A stretch of 64,000 nt of DNA from Polytrichum commune. Its lineage: Eukaryota; Streptophyta; Polytrichopsida; Polytrichales; Polytrichaceae. The notes beneath the pieces were generated by a model that was not told the origin of the DNA, did no database searches, and saw nothing but the letters and a program-made list of their open reading frames with translations. A program made the translations under genes and the position numbers. The DNA is taken from positions 24,973,501 to 25,037,500 of the forward strand of contig OX485805.1 of NCBI GenBank assembly GCA_950295325.1, in the 5' to 3' direction. How positions within the stretch are numbered: the stretch's first letter is position 1; each line of letters starts with the position of its first letter. Of this stretch, positions 45,701 through 56,100 are shown in pieces.

Positions 45701-48700
45701 TGACATTCCCTCAATTTGATGTCAAACACCACAACCTCCTGTGCAGTGAGCTGAAGCAGCTGTACGTGATGTTGACACGGGCACGGCAGAGGCTGTGGAT
45801 CTACGATGAGTGCTTCGAGAATCACCAGCCCATGTTAGATTACTGGGAGGCTTCTGGGTTGGTGAAAGTCAGGCAACTTGATGCTTCTCTTGCTGAAGAG
45901 TTGCAGGGCAAAAGCTCTGCCGACGATTGGAATAAGCGAGGTGTGAAGGTAATGTGTAGGATCAACTTTGTATGAGGTAGATGGACCTTACTTGGTTACT
46001 CTCTCCTGTTTTCTACCTTATACTACTTGGATTCGCAAGGCTGAAATCTTCTGTGTCCACATATGTATCTTAAGAGGCTCAGATCAACCCCATAAAATTT
46101 TGAAGCTAATCTCGAATTGTTATGAACTCTCAAAGTCACCTCAGAAATCCATGTAATTACCGTCTCATTGTTTATATGTGAAGTGGGTGTATAAACCCTA
46201 CACTCCCTCTGCACATTTTGTTAATGACTTGGGATTTTTTTTGACACAAATGTTTTTGCTCAAATGAACAGATGTTTAATGAGCACCACTACGACGCCGC
46301 GAAGCTGTGTTTTGACAGGGCAGGTGATGCTCCGAAAGCTCGACATGCATCGGCTGCAAGTCTTCAGCAAAAAGCGGAGAAGCTTCAGGTCACAAATCCA
46401 AAGGAATCAATACGTATTTTGCGAGAAGCAGCGGAGCTTTACATCTTGATTGGCAAAGGAGAAAATGCTGCGAAATGCTACAAGAATTTCCGAGAGTACA
46501 AAAGAGCTGGTAGCTAACCTATCACCAAGATCGTGCTCTCAGAGTTCCCAACTTTATAAAATGATGACATTGAATAATCAAAAAGGTTGAGAAGAGCTAT
46601 GAGTCTGTTATTATACACTTGATTTGATGAGCCCTCATTGTTTTTGTGTTGATTCAGGTTTTGTGTACCTCGATGATTGTAAGCCTCCGAACTTGGAAGC
46701 TGCAGGCGACTGCTTCGCGGAAGCAAAGTGCTGGCAAGAGGCAGCTAATGCGTATTCACGGATCAACATGGTTAAATGCCTTACCATGTGCTGGCGGGGG
46801 AAACTTTTGGATGAGGGTCTTAAATTCATCGAGGAGTGGGAGGAATGGAGAAAAAGAAAACCTGAAACTCATAATTCATCAATCAGTGCAGCACGTGATA
46901 AGAAAGAGAAATTAGAATTTGAAGCCACAAAAACTTTAGAGTTTTTAAAGAAAGCCGCTGCACACTACCACATGGGAAAAAATGTGGGGGAGATGATGAA
47001 GTTTGTGTTCTCGTTTCCAAGTCTCGCGGTGCGGCGCTCGTTCCTCAAGCGACGAGATTATATGGATCAGTTGCAGTTCATTGAGGAAGGTGCCGGGAAT
47101 TTTGAAAAGGCCGCCGAGTTGGCCGAGGCAAGGGGAAACCTAAAATATGCAGCGACACTCTTTGAGAAAGCAGGTTCAATCTCGTTGGCAGTGGAGAAGC
47201 TCCTCCATTTTGCAGCCTTGGAGATTTTATGGAAAGATGGCAACAAAGGTTGGCCAAAGCTCCTCACACATGAAGTAATCCAAGTACTTGAGCATGCAAA
47301 CTCTCTGGTGGTGCAACATAAATCCAATGTGGATGCTGCCATCATACAGGAACTGCACATTTTTCAGTCTGTGTCCTCTGCCAAAATTGAGATCTACGAA
47401 AAAAGCTACGAGCAAGCGCGAAAGTCGAAAGTCATAAGGCTGCAGCTATTAAGCTCTTATCTTCTACTTCAGGAGCTTGGACGCATTGTAATTGAAAAGT
47501 GCGCAATTGAACAGCAAGGGGACGATAACACAGTTATTACTAGCTTGCTGAGGGATCAGGTCCCAAATCTTAGGAAGGTTTGGAACGACTGGAGCGAGTG
47601 CATTGTGTCTTTCATTAATGCATTGGATAGGCTTCAGAAGGGAAGGGGGAGAGAAGAAGATGAGCCAATGTTGGAATGTATAAATTCCTATTTAGGTGTG
47701 ACGAGACAACTGCGTACTGTCACTGTTGAGTACTCAAAAGCCCATTGGCTGGTGAATTCTTCTCTCAGTGCATTAGGAAAGAAAAACAGTAAGCAGACAC
47801 TGTCTGTTTGGGAATTTGCAGATTTAGCCTCCCAATTCTTTGATAGCCAACTACTTGAGGTTGGTGACCTTCTCGAGAAGGTTTTCTCAGACCTCAAGAA
47901 AGTAGTGAGCAACATCATGGACATGAACGTCAGATTTAGCAACCTTGTTCGAGTTCTACTACTCAGGTTCAATGTCTTATGGTTCGTGTTGAACGCGAAA
48001 ACACGCCATGGAAATACAAGAGTGCAGTTGAAGATGAAAATCATAGAGGTTGCTACACAGCTTTACGATTTGCTATTTATTGACATGCCAGCTCACAGCA
48101 TGAAGGAGGTGGCAGTCATCCGAGGGTCACCAGATGCACAGCTCGTATTTGAGACACTGGCAAAAGACCTGAGTCAGACAGAGGTTGAAATGACATCAGG
48201 AATCATGTCCTATGATCAACTGGGGAAACTTGTGACCATGCAACCTTTTCTGGGGAATGACTGGGCTTTGGGGGAGGCTTTCAAGAAAATTGAGGGAATA
48301 TTGCAAAAATTAATGCCCCCAAAAAAATCCTCCTGGCCAGAGTATCACCCTAAACTTGCACTCTGGCAAGGGTCGCAGTCGCAGCACAGTGCGGTGCTGA
48401 AGTCCATACCCAAGCCCATACCCAAGCCCGAGTCTCAGTGCTATCACTGGTCTGAAAGGATCCAGTGGTTTATGTTGTCTTTGAGAGATATCTACACCTG
48501 GGAGGACTTTCGTGCACCAGGATACCTCTCCCCAATGGTGTTTCTGGGCCTTTTTGAGAGAGGAGTTATCGCAGCATGTGCATATTGCACACACCTGAAG
48601 AGCATGCTCGTTACAGAGAGTATGGCACTGTGTTACATGGGCGGCAAGCATTATGAACCTTACTATTCTTTTCTGCTTAACTCGACGTGTGTTGGTGACC

Positions 48701-51700
48701 ACTGGATTCTGCAAGGTAAAGAGCTCATGCAGTGCTTTTTAATTTTGTTTATACTTTCACGAATCCGATTATTCTGTACGTTCCTATGGTGGAATTTCCT
48801 TTTGAAGCTTTGTTGTCCACTCTTTGAGTCTCATGGCGACTTTGATCTATGTATGTCATTCTGCTGGTGGAAGAATGGTAGCAGATGATGTAAGATAATA
48901 CAAGATGCTAAATCCTTCTTCAGAATTCATCTAGTGTAGGAGACTCATAAGAGTATTAGTGGTAGAAATTCAATGAAGAAGTTGTATTTGTGGGAAATTT
49001 GTCCATTTGTCCATGGGATGTAGAGTTGTAGGATTGTAGAGCTTTGGTACTCTAATCAAGGAGTCGATGTTGAAACCTATACACCTGCATATATTGTACT
49101 CACCACAACGCCTGGAGGTCAGAGGCTAAACACAACATCTGATATAGTGTGACTCACAAAATTTGTCTTGCAACCATGGGTGGCAATGAGTCAGGCTGTC
49201 AAATGACACTTGGTGCTACATGACAAGTTAGGAAGCCCACGTTAAATACCATAGCACACTAATATTCGTGCCACACTAATTCAGATGTTTAGTGTAGCAT
49301 GGAGGTTCTTTTGGACATTGAGAAGCTTTCTAGCATAGTTCTGATGAGCTATATAACAAGCTCTATTTGCAATGCTGCAGATTTGCTAGAGGGTGCTGCT
49401 GACCTTAGCCTTGACCTTCTCTTCAAAGATTTAAAGCTTGAGAAGTGGTTCAATGACTCCAAAGTAGACAAAGGGATGTACTGGCCATTGGTGATTCTGC
49501 GCCTGTTCAAGCTAGTGATCACAATTTGTATCAATACTGACCAGGGCCGAATCCATAGGAGAGTCCTTGGAGGCTTGATTGCGCTCTTTCGAAAGCAGTC
49601 TCGAGTCCTAGCCGAGCTTTCACCTCATTTGAAAGAAGAACTACAAAAAGTCTTTCCCAAAACTTCGGAACAGAATCCGCCGATAGCAAAACTCGTCGAT
49701 GCCTTCTCCTTGGCAATGAAAGCCATGGGGGATCCATTGATTGTGCTCCGGAAAAATGGACGTCCACATGCAGGTATGAGTTGGCATACTACGGCTCAAA
49801 AGAATTTGAGAGTGGTTTGGGTGGAGGACCGGTTGCAGACATACTCAACGTTCAATCTTACTGCACTGGAGCAAAAGACAGTTACTGTGGGTGCCAATGA
49901 AACTGTCAGTAAAACAGGCATGGAAAAAATGGGCTCTGAAGATGAAAAGGAGCTTAAGATGGAAGATGAGGGTGAGGGATTCTCTGATTGCAACAAAGTC
50001 ATCGAGGACGAAGAAGGTGCACAGAAGACCTCACATTTAATATCCGAAAATTCCTTGCAATTGGATTCGTTGAGCAGTTTCAGAAAACCAGGTATTTATC
50101 TATCACTCCAACTTGTGTGGATACATCTGAAGTTTTCCTCTGGGAACAGTCTGTGAAGGTCATCATTGTGACTCGCCTGAATATGAAGGTCTCAGTCCCC
50201 TTGACACTTCAAAAGAAAATGTTGGAATATGTGTAATAGAAACATGAAGGAATTCACAGCTTAAGAGTAGATTGAGTTGGCTTTGACCTTGGTATCTTAG
50301 TATGCCATTCTGGTATTGGAATGTCATTTCAAGCTATACAGGTCACAGGGGAACAGCTGGCATTTTCTCAATTTCAAATTATTTGTGGCCAATTGCAATG
50401 GCTTCTTATACATGTTGAACTCCAAACTACCGTAGAGTGCTGTGTGCAGAGAGGCAATTTCCATGTGGCGCGACACATGAATAACCAATTGGTGTTAACT
50501 AATGTAAATATGACACGAGGCAAAATTATTCCAATGCATTAATTATTGTGTCGACCAAACAACACTCTATGGTATTTGTAATGAATTGTCTGGTAACTGC
50601 TCTAATGCCTTTTTGAATGCTCATGTACTATATAGGTCACGAAGTCAGTAAAGTAGCACCAAGCTCCATGACATCAGATAGTGTGATATTGGAGGATGGC
50701 ACAAGACTCTCAAGAGCAATTGTTGAGCAGCTGAAGAGGCTACTTGCAGCAGCGAGAGAGAATATCCAAATTCCCTTGACTCCTGTGGAGACTTACCAGC
50801 GTGAGGCGCGCTCCGTCTTCCTACGGAAATGCATAACGGATAAAGTGTACATTGAGTTATTCAACTCTAAGGCTTGCTCGCTCTTGGTATTGGTCCTTAC
50901 CTACCCTCTTGATAATAGAGTTATTCTTAGAGTAAAAACCAGTGTTTTAAGGAAATCAGGACCCATTAAGTGGGTTCCAGGGGTGAGATTGAGCTTATTT
51001 GGAAAGAAAAGGCACTTTAGAGATTTCTATATGTAACTCGTGCAGCCTAATCAATGGACCCCCTCTTTTAGACCTTGAACAACAAAAGGGTGACATCAAA
51101 GTGTAATGGAGGGTGGGGGTGGTTCAATGACTCAAACTCAAGATTGGGCCCAAACTCGTGAATCCTCTCTTGTTGACCCAAAACTCAATCTTCCTTGAGT
51201 TTATCTTATGACTAAATAGAGGACGCTATAAACGCGATCTTGAGAAGATTCCTATAAAACTCATGGTTTCAACCCTCCCTTTTGGCACTTCACAAATAAC
51301 TTTCATATCTCCATTTTTTGTAAACATGACAGAAGATTGCAAACCCTAAGGCCTGGGACGCTGACCAGGTTACAGAGGAGATGGTTGTGGGTTGTGAATA
51401 TAATATGACCCAAAGAATCTAGTGCCCCATCAATACTGAGGTCAAGGATAATAGAATTTTGTAAAATTTTGCAATTATCTGTCTGTAATCAAATCTAACC
51501 ATACGGAACCCTAAGTGGCAAGGTGAAATTTCTCTTTGTCGTTAATCTGGTTGTCCTGATGACAGGCTCATGTGGATGAGCATTTGATGAAACTCAATAA
51601 GGCGCTGGACATCATCAAAGACAATGAAAAGCTCGATGACGAAGGCGAGTTGTTGGAGAGATTTAGTGATGCCAAGGAAACGCTCGAAGGAGCTGTAGGG

Positions 51701-52588
51701 GACTTAAATTCAAAGTGAGTACCTCATTCCTTTGAGCCATTAATTTGACGGTTTTCAATGCTAAAGTAGATTACAGCCTGAACCGGCATTTCTTAAAACA
51801 CTCGATTTATGCACTAAGGGGCACATTACACTAGAGCTTGAGGGCCCGTGACCATTGAACACCGAACCTATGACCGCCCAAATGAATGGGAAGGCTTCAT
51901 TTTAGAATGCAAATCTAGGACCTCCAAAAATCTCCCATTTAGTCAACTGCCTCCTGTGCTTTGGCGCTGGCCTGTCGGCCTTCTGTCTCAAAAAATTCTC
52001 CCATTTTTTAAGTCTCATTAATGAGAGATCCTTGGGTGTCATATCTTACTATTTTAAAATGAAGCCCAGGCTTTCAATTGGGTGGTTATAGGTTGACCTA
52101 TCTTACACTTGTGGTATTGGGTTGACCTAGCTTACACTTGGAAGGCCCGGGACTACACAAATCTCAATTTCAATCTTCCATGGTACGGCGTTTGGACAAG
52201 TTTAAAGGCCCTCAGAATTTCATGGTCACTGCGCTTGGTCACACTGTAAAGTGGCTCTTCTATAATTTACACTGTCTATCAAACCTGAAAATTTGATTCA
52301 TGTACCTTCAATGTGGCAATGTGTGGCAGGTCCGAATTACACGAGGAGATGGGTCAATACTGGCTGCATGAAAAAATCGAGGAGGTCGAGAAGTTGCTCA
52401 AGAATAGCAAGACGGAACTGCGAGGGCCGTTGAAGAAACTTTTCAAGGAAGCCGGGGTTGCAGTGGACAGTCAGGAGCCTCCCCAGTCTGGACCCACACC
52501 CAAGTCGGGCCAAGCCCAGAATTTGCCCAAACCAAACAACAAAGGAAACAAAAACAAGAAAAGCAAGAAAAACAAGAAGAAGAAATAG
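36254..52588 (+). CDS. giant ParB-like + SEN1-type + UvrD-type double helicase with TPR-like repeats
   Basis: Fifteen coding exons: 36254-36766, 37392-37982, 38631-39845, 40401-40731, 40996-41254, 41489-41705, 42295-43193, 43570-45004, 45604-45948, 46272-46509, 46658-48715, 49381-50091, 50636-50886, 51566-51714, 52330-52588. All introns are GT-AG, phases match at each junction, and the sum is 9,471 nt or about 3,156 residues plus stop. Order: ParB-like domain (about 16-104), SEN1/UPF1-like helicase (about 150-1150, Walker A 429-436), UvrD-like helicase (about 1180-1930, Walker A 1260-1267), TPR-like repeats and helical region (about 1936-2900), basic Lys/Asn-rich tail. Plant relatives are annotated as SEN1-like or 'TPR and ankyrin repeat-containing protein 1-like'. 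All classical SF1 motifs appear present in both motors, so ATP-driven nucleic-acid unwinding or translocation is expected; substrate and partners are unknown. Confidence 0.93.
37392..37982 (+). CDS. helicase gene exon 2: SEN1-like N-terminal region
   Basis: Residues 172-368, joined phase 0 at both ends (acceptor AATGCAG, donor TTG|GTATGC). It contains [20 protein letters not shown], typical of the region preceding the motor in plant SEN1-like proteins, a basic stretch ([14 protein letters not shown]), and a beta-rich segment that normally forms the 1B barrel. A frame beyond the donor stays open for about 25 codons but diverges from the family, supporting splicing here. Confidence 0.88.
38631..39845 (+). 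CDS. helicase gene exon 3: SEN1-type motor, RecA domain 1
   Basis: Residues 369-773. Walker A is GPPGTGKT at 429-436, preceded by a Q-motif-like LNESQSTAL. Motif Ia is [14 protein letters not shown]. Walker B is VDEASQ, with D735 and E736. Motif III is [12 protein letters not shown] around 759-770. Between motifs Ia and II lies a long insertion rich in Lys/Leu, usual for this plant group. Ends at ISQ with donor CAG|GTAGAT. Confidence 0.95.
39846..40400 (+). repeat. intron 3 made of a tandem duplication
   Basis: The stretch starting at the donor (GTAGATCCTAATCGAAGAAT, 39846) recurs from about 40112 (GTAGATCCTTATCGAAGGAA). Both units pass in order through GAAGCAGTCAAA, GTCTCGAGCA.TATGAGA, AGAAAGC.CTCGA, TTAACCAAT and end at GATGCAGGTTGCA. 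The true acceptor is at 40400. The first unit's copy (near 40105) is followed by GTTGCACTTGG and would run to a stop after 15 codons. Confidence 0.85.
40401..41705 (+). CDS. helicase gene exons 4-6: SEN1-type motor, RecA domain 2
   Basis: Exons 40401-40731, 40996-41254 and 41489-41705 (residues 774-1042). Motif IV is QYRMHPEIS at 801-809, following [10 protein letters not shown]. Motif V is [20 protein letters not shown] from residue 929. Motif VI is LNVAITRAK, ending at the exon 5/6 split codon for Lys970. The next residues [12 protein letters not shown] match the family's 'LWI(V/L)GN' strand. Exon 5 begins at a CAGCAG tandem acceptor (40995 or 40998), so one alanine may be optional. Motifs II to VI are complete. 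Confidence 0.92.
41862..42110. mobile_element. family A MITE inside intron 6
   Basis: Left part GTGCATGCTCGGAGGTAGTG, hinge 'GGCATGCCAAAATGAG', right part 'CTCCAAGCATGCGCCGAAAAC', 'TATGCAAAACAACCAATTCC'. It shares subfamily-specific bases with the intron 8 copy. Confidence 0.7.
42295..43193 (+). CDS. helicase gene exon 7: inter-motor linker and UvrD Walker A
   Basis: Residues 1043-1341. The first half ([20 protein letters not shown] ... [19 protein letters not shown] ... [21 protein letters not shown]) is the linker typical of plant SEN1-like/TRANK1-like proteins. The second half opens the UvrD-type motor: [18 protein letters not shown], with Walker A at 1260-1267. An acidic run, [17 protein letters not shown], follows, then [21 protein letters not shown] end the exon at donor CCG|GTATGC (phase 2) because the frame after it loses family resemblance although it stays open for about 140 codons. 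Confidence 0.9.
43570..45004 (+). CDS. helicase gene exon 8: UvrD motor core
   Basis: Residues 1342-1820. [21 protein letters not shown] is a family block. A second acidic segment ([18 protein letters not shown]) precedes [12 protein letters not shown] and [17 protein letters not shown]. Motif II is VDEVQDFTQ (D1630), motif [15 protein letters not shown] (G1658), motif [13 protein letters not shown], and motif [13 protein letters not shown], ending exactly at the donor CAG|GTACCC. This is the largest contiguous block of the second motor and no motif is missing. Confidence 0.95.
45221..45460. mobile_element. family A MITE inside intron 8
   Basis: CACTTGTAGTGCATGCTCGG then AGGTAGTGCTTGAAT, and right part CTCCAAGCATGCACCAACAA with CATATGCAAAACAACCAACT. 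The left boundary is nearly the same as in the intron 6 copy, unlike the copies outside the gene. Confidence 0.7.
45604..46509 (+). CDS. helicase gene exons 9-10: end of UvrD motor and first TPR-like repeats
   Basis: Exons 45604-45948 and 46272-46509 (residues 1821-2014). [20 protein letters not shown] completes motif V of the family, and [16 protein letters not shown] is motif VI (TRAR at 1878-1881). Exon 10 begins [19 protein letters not shown], an Ala-rich helix pair of TPR type, followed by [20 protein letters not shown]. Junctions are GT-AG, phases 0 and 1. Confidence 0.92.
46658..48715 (+). CDS. helicase gene exon 11: TPR-like repeats and helical region
   Basis: Residues 2016-2700, the longest exon. 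[20 protein letters not shown] (from about 2026) and [20 protein letters not shown] (about 2163-2182) are TPR-like units with Ala/Gly at packing positions. Beyond about 2300 the sequence is predicted helical without a recognised domain, with a Pro/Lys-rich turn ([12 protein letters not shown]). I end it at donor AAG|GTAAAG (phase 1); the frame continues for about 58 codons but becomes hydrophobic and low-likeness. Confidence 0.88.
49381..50091 (+). CDS. helicase gene exon 12: C-terminal region I
   Basis: Residues 2702-2937. Acceptor ATGCTGCAG gives the split codon GAT (Asp) and the sequence [18 protein letters not shown]. It contains helical repeats and an acidic, Lys/Glu-rich stretch ([17 protein letters not shown]). 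The donor CCAG|GTATTT is phase 1. I recognise no domain; position and lack of catalytic motifs suggest a scaffold role. Confidence 0.82.
50636..50886 (+). CDS. helicase gene exon 13: C-terminal region II
   Basis: Residues 2939-3021 (short form). The acceptor ACTATATAG is phase-compatible with exon 12 and yields [12 protein letters not shown]. The 3' limit is uncertain: donor GTATTG at 50887 gives the form used here, and donor GTGAGA at 50983 gives 32 more codons. Both are phase 0, so sequence alone cannot choose. Confidence 0.65.
51566..51714 (+). CDS. helicase gene exon 14: C-terminal coiled/helical segment
   Basis: Residues 3022-3070. Acceptor GATGACAG, donor AAA|GTGAGT (strong, phase 2). 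It encodes a Glu/Lys/Leu-rich helix ([20 protein letters not shown]). It is too short to stand alone as an ORF but fits in frame and phase between exons 13 and 15. Confidence 0.8.
51816..52259. mobile_element. Tourist-like MITE (family H) inside intron 14
   Basis: Left GGGGCACATTACACTAGAG and GGGCCCGTGACCATTG face right CATGGTCACTGCGCTTGGTC and ACACTGTAAAGTGGCTC. The ends are the same family as 30680-31181. It fills most of the 615-bp intron. Confidence 0.6.
52330..52588 (+). CDS. helicase gene exon 15: C-terminus and stop
   Basis: Residues 3071 (split Lys) to 3156, stop TAG at 52586. It starts [20 protein letters not shown], an amphipathic helix continuing exon 14, then a Pro/Gln linker and a tail [16 protein letters not shown]. 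The tail is a plausible nuclear localisation or nucleic-acid-binding segment; nucleolar targeting is possible, but this is inference. Confidence 0.88.
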
Positions 52589-53110
52589 ATCCTGTGGGTC
52601 TGTAAATATGCTCCACTAGCCCATGGATCCAACATGAGTACTGGAATCCAAGAGGCAGGTTCTATTCTGTACAGTCTTCACATACATTTTGCCTTCCCTT
52701 GTATCCTTACAGGACGTCTGTATCAGCAAAGAACCATTACTCAGTAGCAGCATCTCAATTTTTATTACAGAGATTCTGCAGTCTTCTTACTTGAAATATA
52801 GGAAGATGAAGCTTTGTATGCACATTTTCACCCAATTCCTAAGAGAAAACAAATGGATTTTGGATCATTCGCCGCAGTCTCTTGGGATATGAGTTCTTGT
52901 GATTCTGTTCCGCCCAGTTACAAGAGAATACCTCACAAGCAGGTTTGACATCAAAATATAAGGGTTGGGCCATAAGCTTATTGCAGTAGAAACAAGGCAG
53001 TGAGGGTTTTGCGCTCACCGTGTAGATGTCTTCACATATGATCATTCTCTTAAAACGCTTCTACCAGTAATTTTGTGTTTATCATTCTCTGTTCTGATTG
53101 TAAGGTAGAT
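52589..53110 (+). other. presumed 3' UTR of the helicase gene
   Basis: Noncoding, AT-rich sequence after the stop. No canonical AATAAA could be assigned with confidence, as is common in plants. Confidence 0.35.
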
Positions 53111-56100
53111 GGGTCTTTAAAGCTTACTTTTCCGCCTAGCCCACTTACTCCTAGGATATGGAACACACGATGAGTACAAGATGGAGAGCAAATTCACTGT
53201 CAAGGCCATAGCCACTTTCCTCATAATTTTTGGAGCTCAAATGAATATCTTATTCATTGTAAAAGTAAAGATTCTTGTGCTAATTAAGTGGCCATGTAGG
53301 TCCCTCCCACTTATGTTGACTATTGAGTCTAGAATGGTTATTATTATTGAAAGACTTCTACAACAAGATGCATATTACTCACATAAAAGGACTCTTAACA
53401 CATTCTATGACTTGAACTTAGGTTAGAAACAGATGAAGAAGCTTAACCAAGCATCAAACAACATTGTGAAGTAAGCTCCCTCTTTACTACATTGTGTACC
53501 GCAAGGCTGCAGTATCACACACAACCAAAACCTACATAGGCAGCACCTTGCCATACACTCCTAGGCAAGAACTCAAGACACACACCAAAACCTAACTACT
53601 CACATTCCCGTGTGTACTTAAAGGGTACTAAAGAGAGAGATGAAATCATTACTTGAAGAGGGAAGGCCACTACCACAGTCCTTTCAAACGAGAGCAGGGA
53701 AGACTGAGGGTGAGATGGCAAACTGATTACATGGACATCCTAATTGGCAAGTTCTAGTCAACAAAGTGATGATCTGGACAAACCCTAAACAATAATTATA
53801 TTTTGAGCATGTAGTTCGATCTCCCTTACATGCATGTCTTTTGGTATCTATTTTTGGAGCCATGCCAACCACATACCACTCAAGAATAGGTGTCCAAAAA
53901 AGTAATCGAATTATCCACATCTACCTTACATGACAATACAAAGTCTTATCCTCCCTCAATCATTCTAAATAAAAGAGATGTCATGTTCTATAAGCACCTT
54001 GCCACGGCACCAAGATTGATATTGTCGTTTTCCTTTAATCATATTTATTAAACAGGCCTTTGGCCAAACTATTCTCTTGCCTAAGGTAAATGGCAGACAA
54101 TGTTCATAGGTTAGTAACGCTTTGACCAACCAATCAAGGCAAACCATCAAAGCTCCATCACAGAGGTAGGTATATTACATCGACCCCCTCCACAAATTGA
54201 CACCATAAGCCACCCCACAAGCATATTTGGTGAGGTGTGGACAACTCGAACCTAAGATCTTAACCCAAACCACGTGGACACTCCAAGGTTAGACTATCAA
54301 AGGCTAGAATAATGCTTGGATGAAAGACCTTCCTTGATTTAGTTATGATTATCAAAAGTACATGTGTGTTGATTCTTTAAAACGAATACCTAGGTCCCCC
54401 CCCCCCCAATTATGTCAATTATAACGTGTTTTAAGTAGTTAAACAAATCGTAGTCCAATCTCTTATAAACATGTGTCTTTTTGTGTTTGTTCTTAGATCC
54501 ATACATAATCACAAATTGCTCAAACATAGGTGTCCCGTTAAGAAAACTAATTGAATTAGGTTCTCGTACTTTTGGTATCAAGACATTCATGATAGATTCT
54601 AGAACTCTCCTCCTTACATGCTATCTAGTGTTGTATGTCAATTTGGCGGGAGTTTGTGAAATATTGGCTAAACTAGGATTTAAATATATTTGGATTTATG
54701 CATGAAGTTTGGACATTTCCAACTGCCAACATGACACACACTAGTTGCAAAACTACACAAATATGATGGTTGGGAAACATGGAATACAAACATTCAAAGT
54801 TGTGGTTGTGTGTTATTGCTTTTGTTGTTGTCATTTGATGTTTTTGTCCCCACAAGTACACATCCCTTATTGTTTTTGGACAAGTGGAATGAGAATATTT
54901 CTATAATGATGATAGCCACTTTGACTACTACAACAATTTAAATGAGCATACATTGCTACCTGAGGCAGTTGAGCCTTAAAGCGACACTTTCATAAACTTT
55001 TTCTATTCCAAGTAGGCAAAATAAGTTGGAAATTTTTCATAAAATAATAAATTTAATGTGGAACCTCCATAAATTCATAGAGCCAAATAATGAGCATCTT
55101 TACTCTCCACTAGGAGGTGGTCATTGATGTTGGATTGCTAGGTGTGATCAGCCTTTGTTGCAGGTGAGAGCCTTCTATTAAAACAAATGTGTCGTCCCCC
55201 TGTTGTGGTTCACTTCTTACACCACCTCGTCGACCAGATAAATCCCCCAATTAGCCATGCTCTTCTCAACACATTCTTGCATTCTTCTTCCACTGCTACT
55301 ATGAATAGCCACAATGATGTTATTTTACACTTTATGTCCCAAATGAATAACCGTTTGTGACAATGACTCACTCGACGGCATTGTCACACTCACTCGTTGA
55401 CGGTTTAAGGATGAAAAATAGGTGTTGCCAAAAGTAAGGTGTTACTTTAAGACACTGCTACCTTAGTATATCATTATAAAAAAAAGAAACCATAGCCCCA
55501 AGGCAATTCCTACAAACCAGTGTCAAATTATTTATTTATGTCAAAAAAAATTATACATGGAATATTCCGTTAGATTCCCATATTTTCTTTACAAAATCGA
55601 TACTTAGGGACCAAAGAACTTTCAAAACTTTCAACAAATCCCCAAATACAATACAATAAACCCCGAGAGCAGCATGGTACCAAAGATCATGGGTTCACGG
55701 TAGGCTGAGAGCGGCAATCACAAAGCCGGTGAGGGAAAAGTTTGTGAAGTCCTGGCCATTTGTTTCTTTTGGAGTCGGCCGCGCCACCTTCACTTATTAT
55801 TAAAAAGTCTACACTAGTATGTGCATGACGCTTATCAAAGCACGGGTGGACCGACCACTTGTCAAAACCCTATTGGTGGCCACAAAAGCATCATTCTCTG
55901 GGACCGTGTGGCAGTTGAACATCTCCGTAGACCCGCACGAACAAAGGAATGATAACTTCCGTTCATCCATCGGATGGATAGAAGATAGATCGTATCTCGA
56001 GGTCCTTCCCATCACCACATGACTTGGGAATTCTCGCCCAACTCTCCAAAAGGAGTTGGAGGGAGTACGAATATGAGGTAGGAGCACCTTAACCCAACAC

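Noticed and set aside
48716..48888. Gene end at the stop near 48886
   Set aside because: The tail after the GTAAAG donor is hydrophobic and unlike the family; splicing to 49381 keeps frame.
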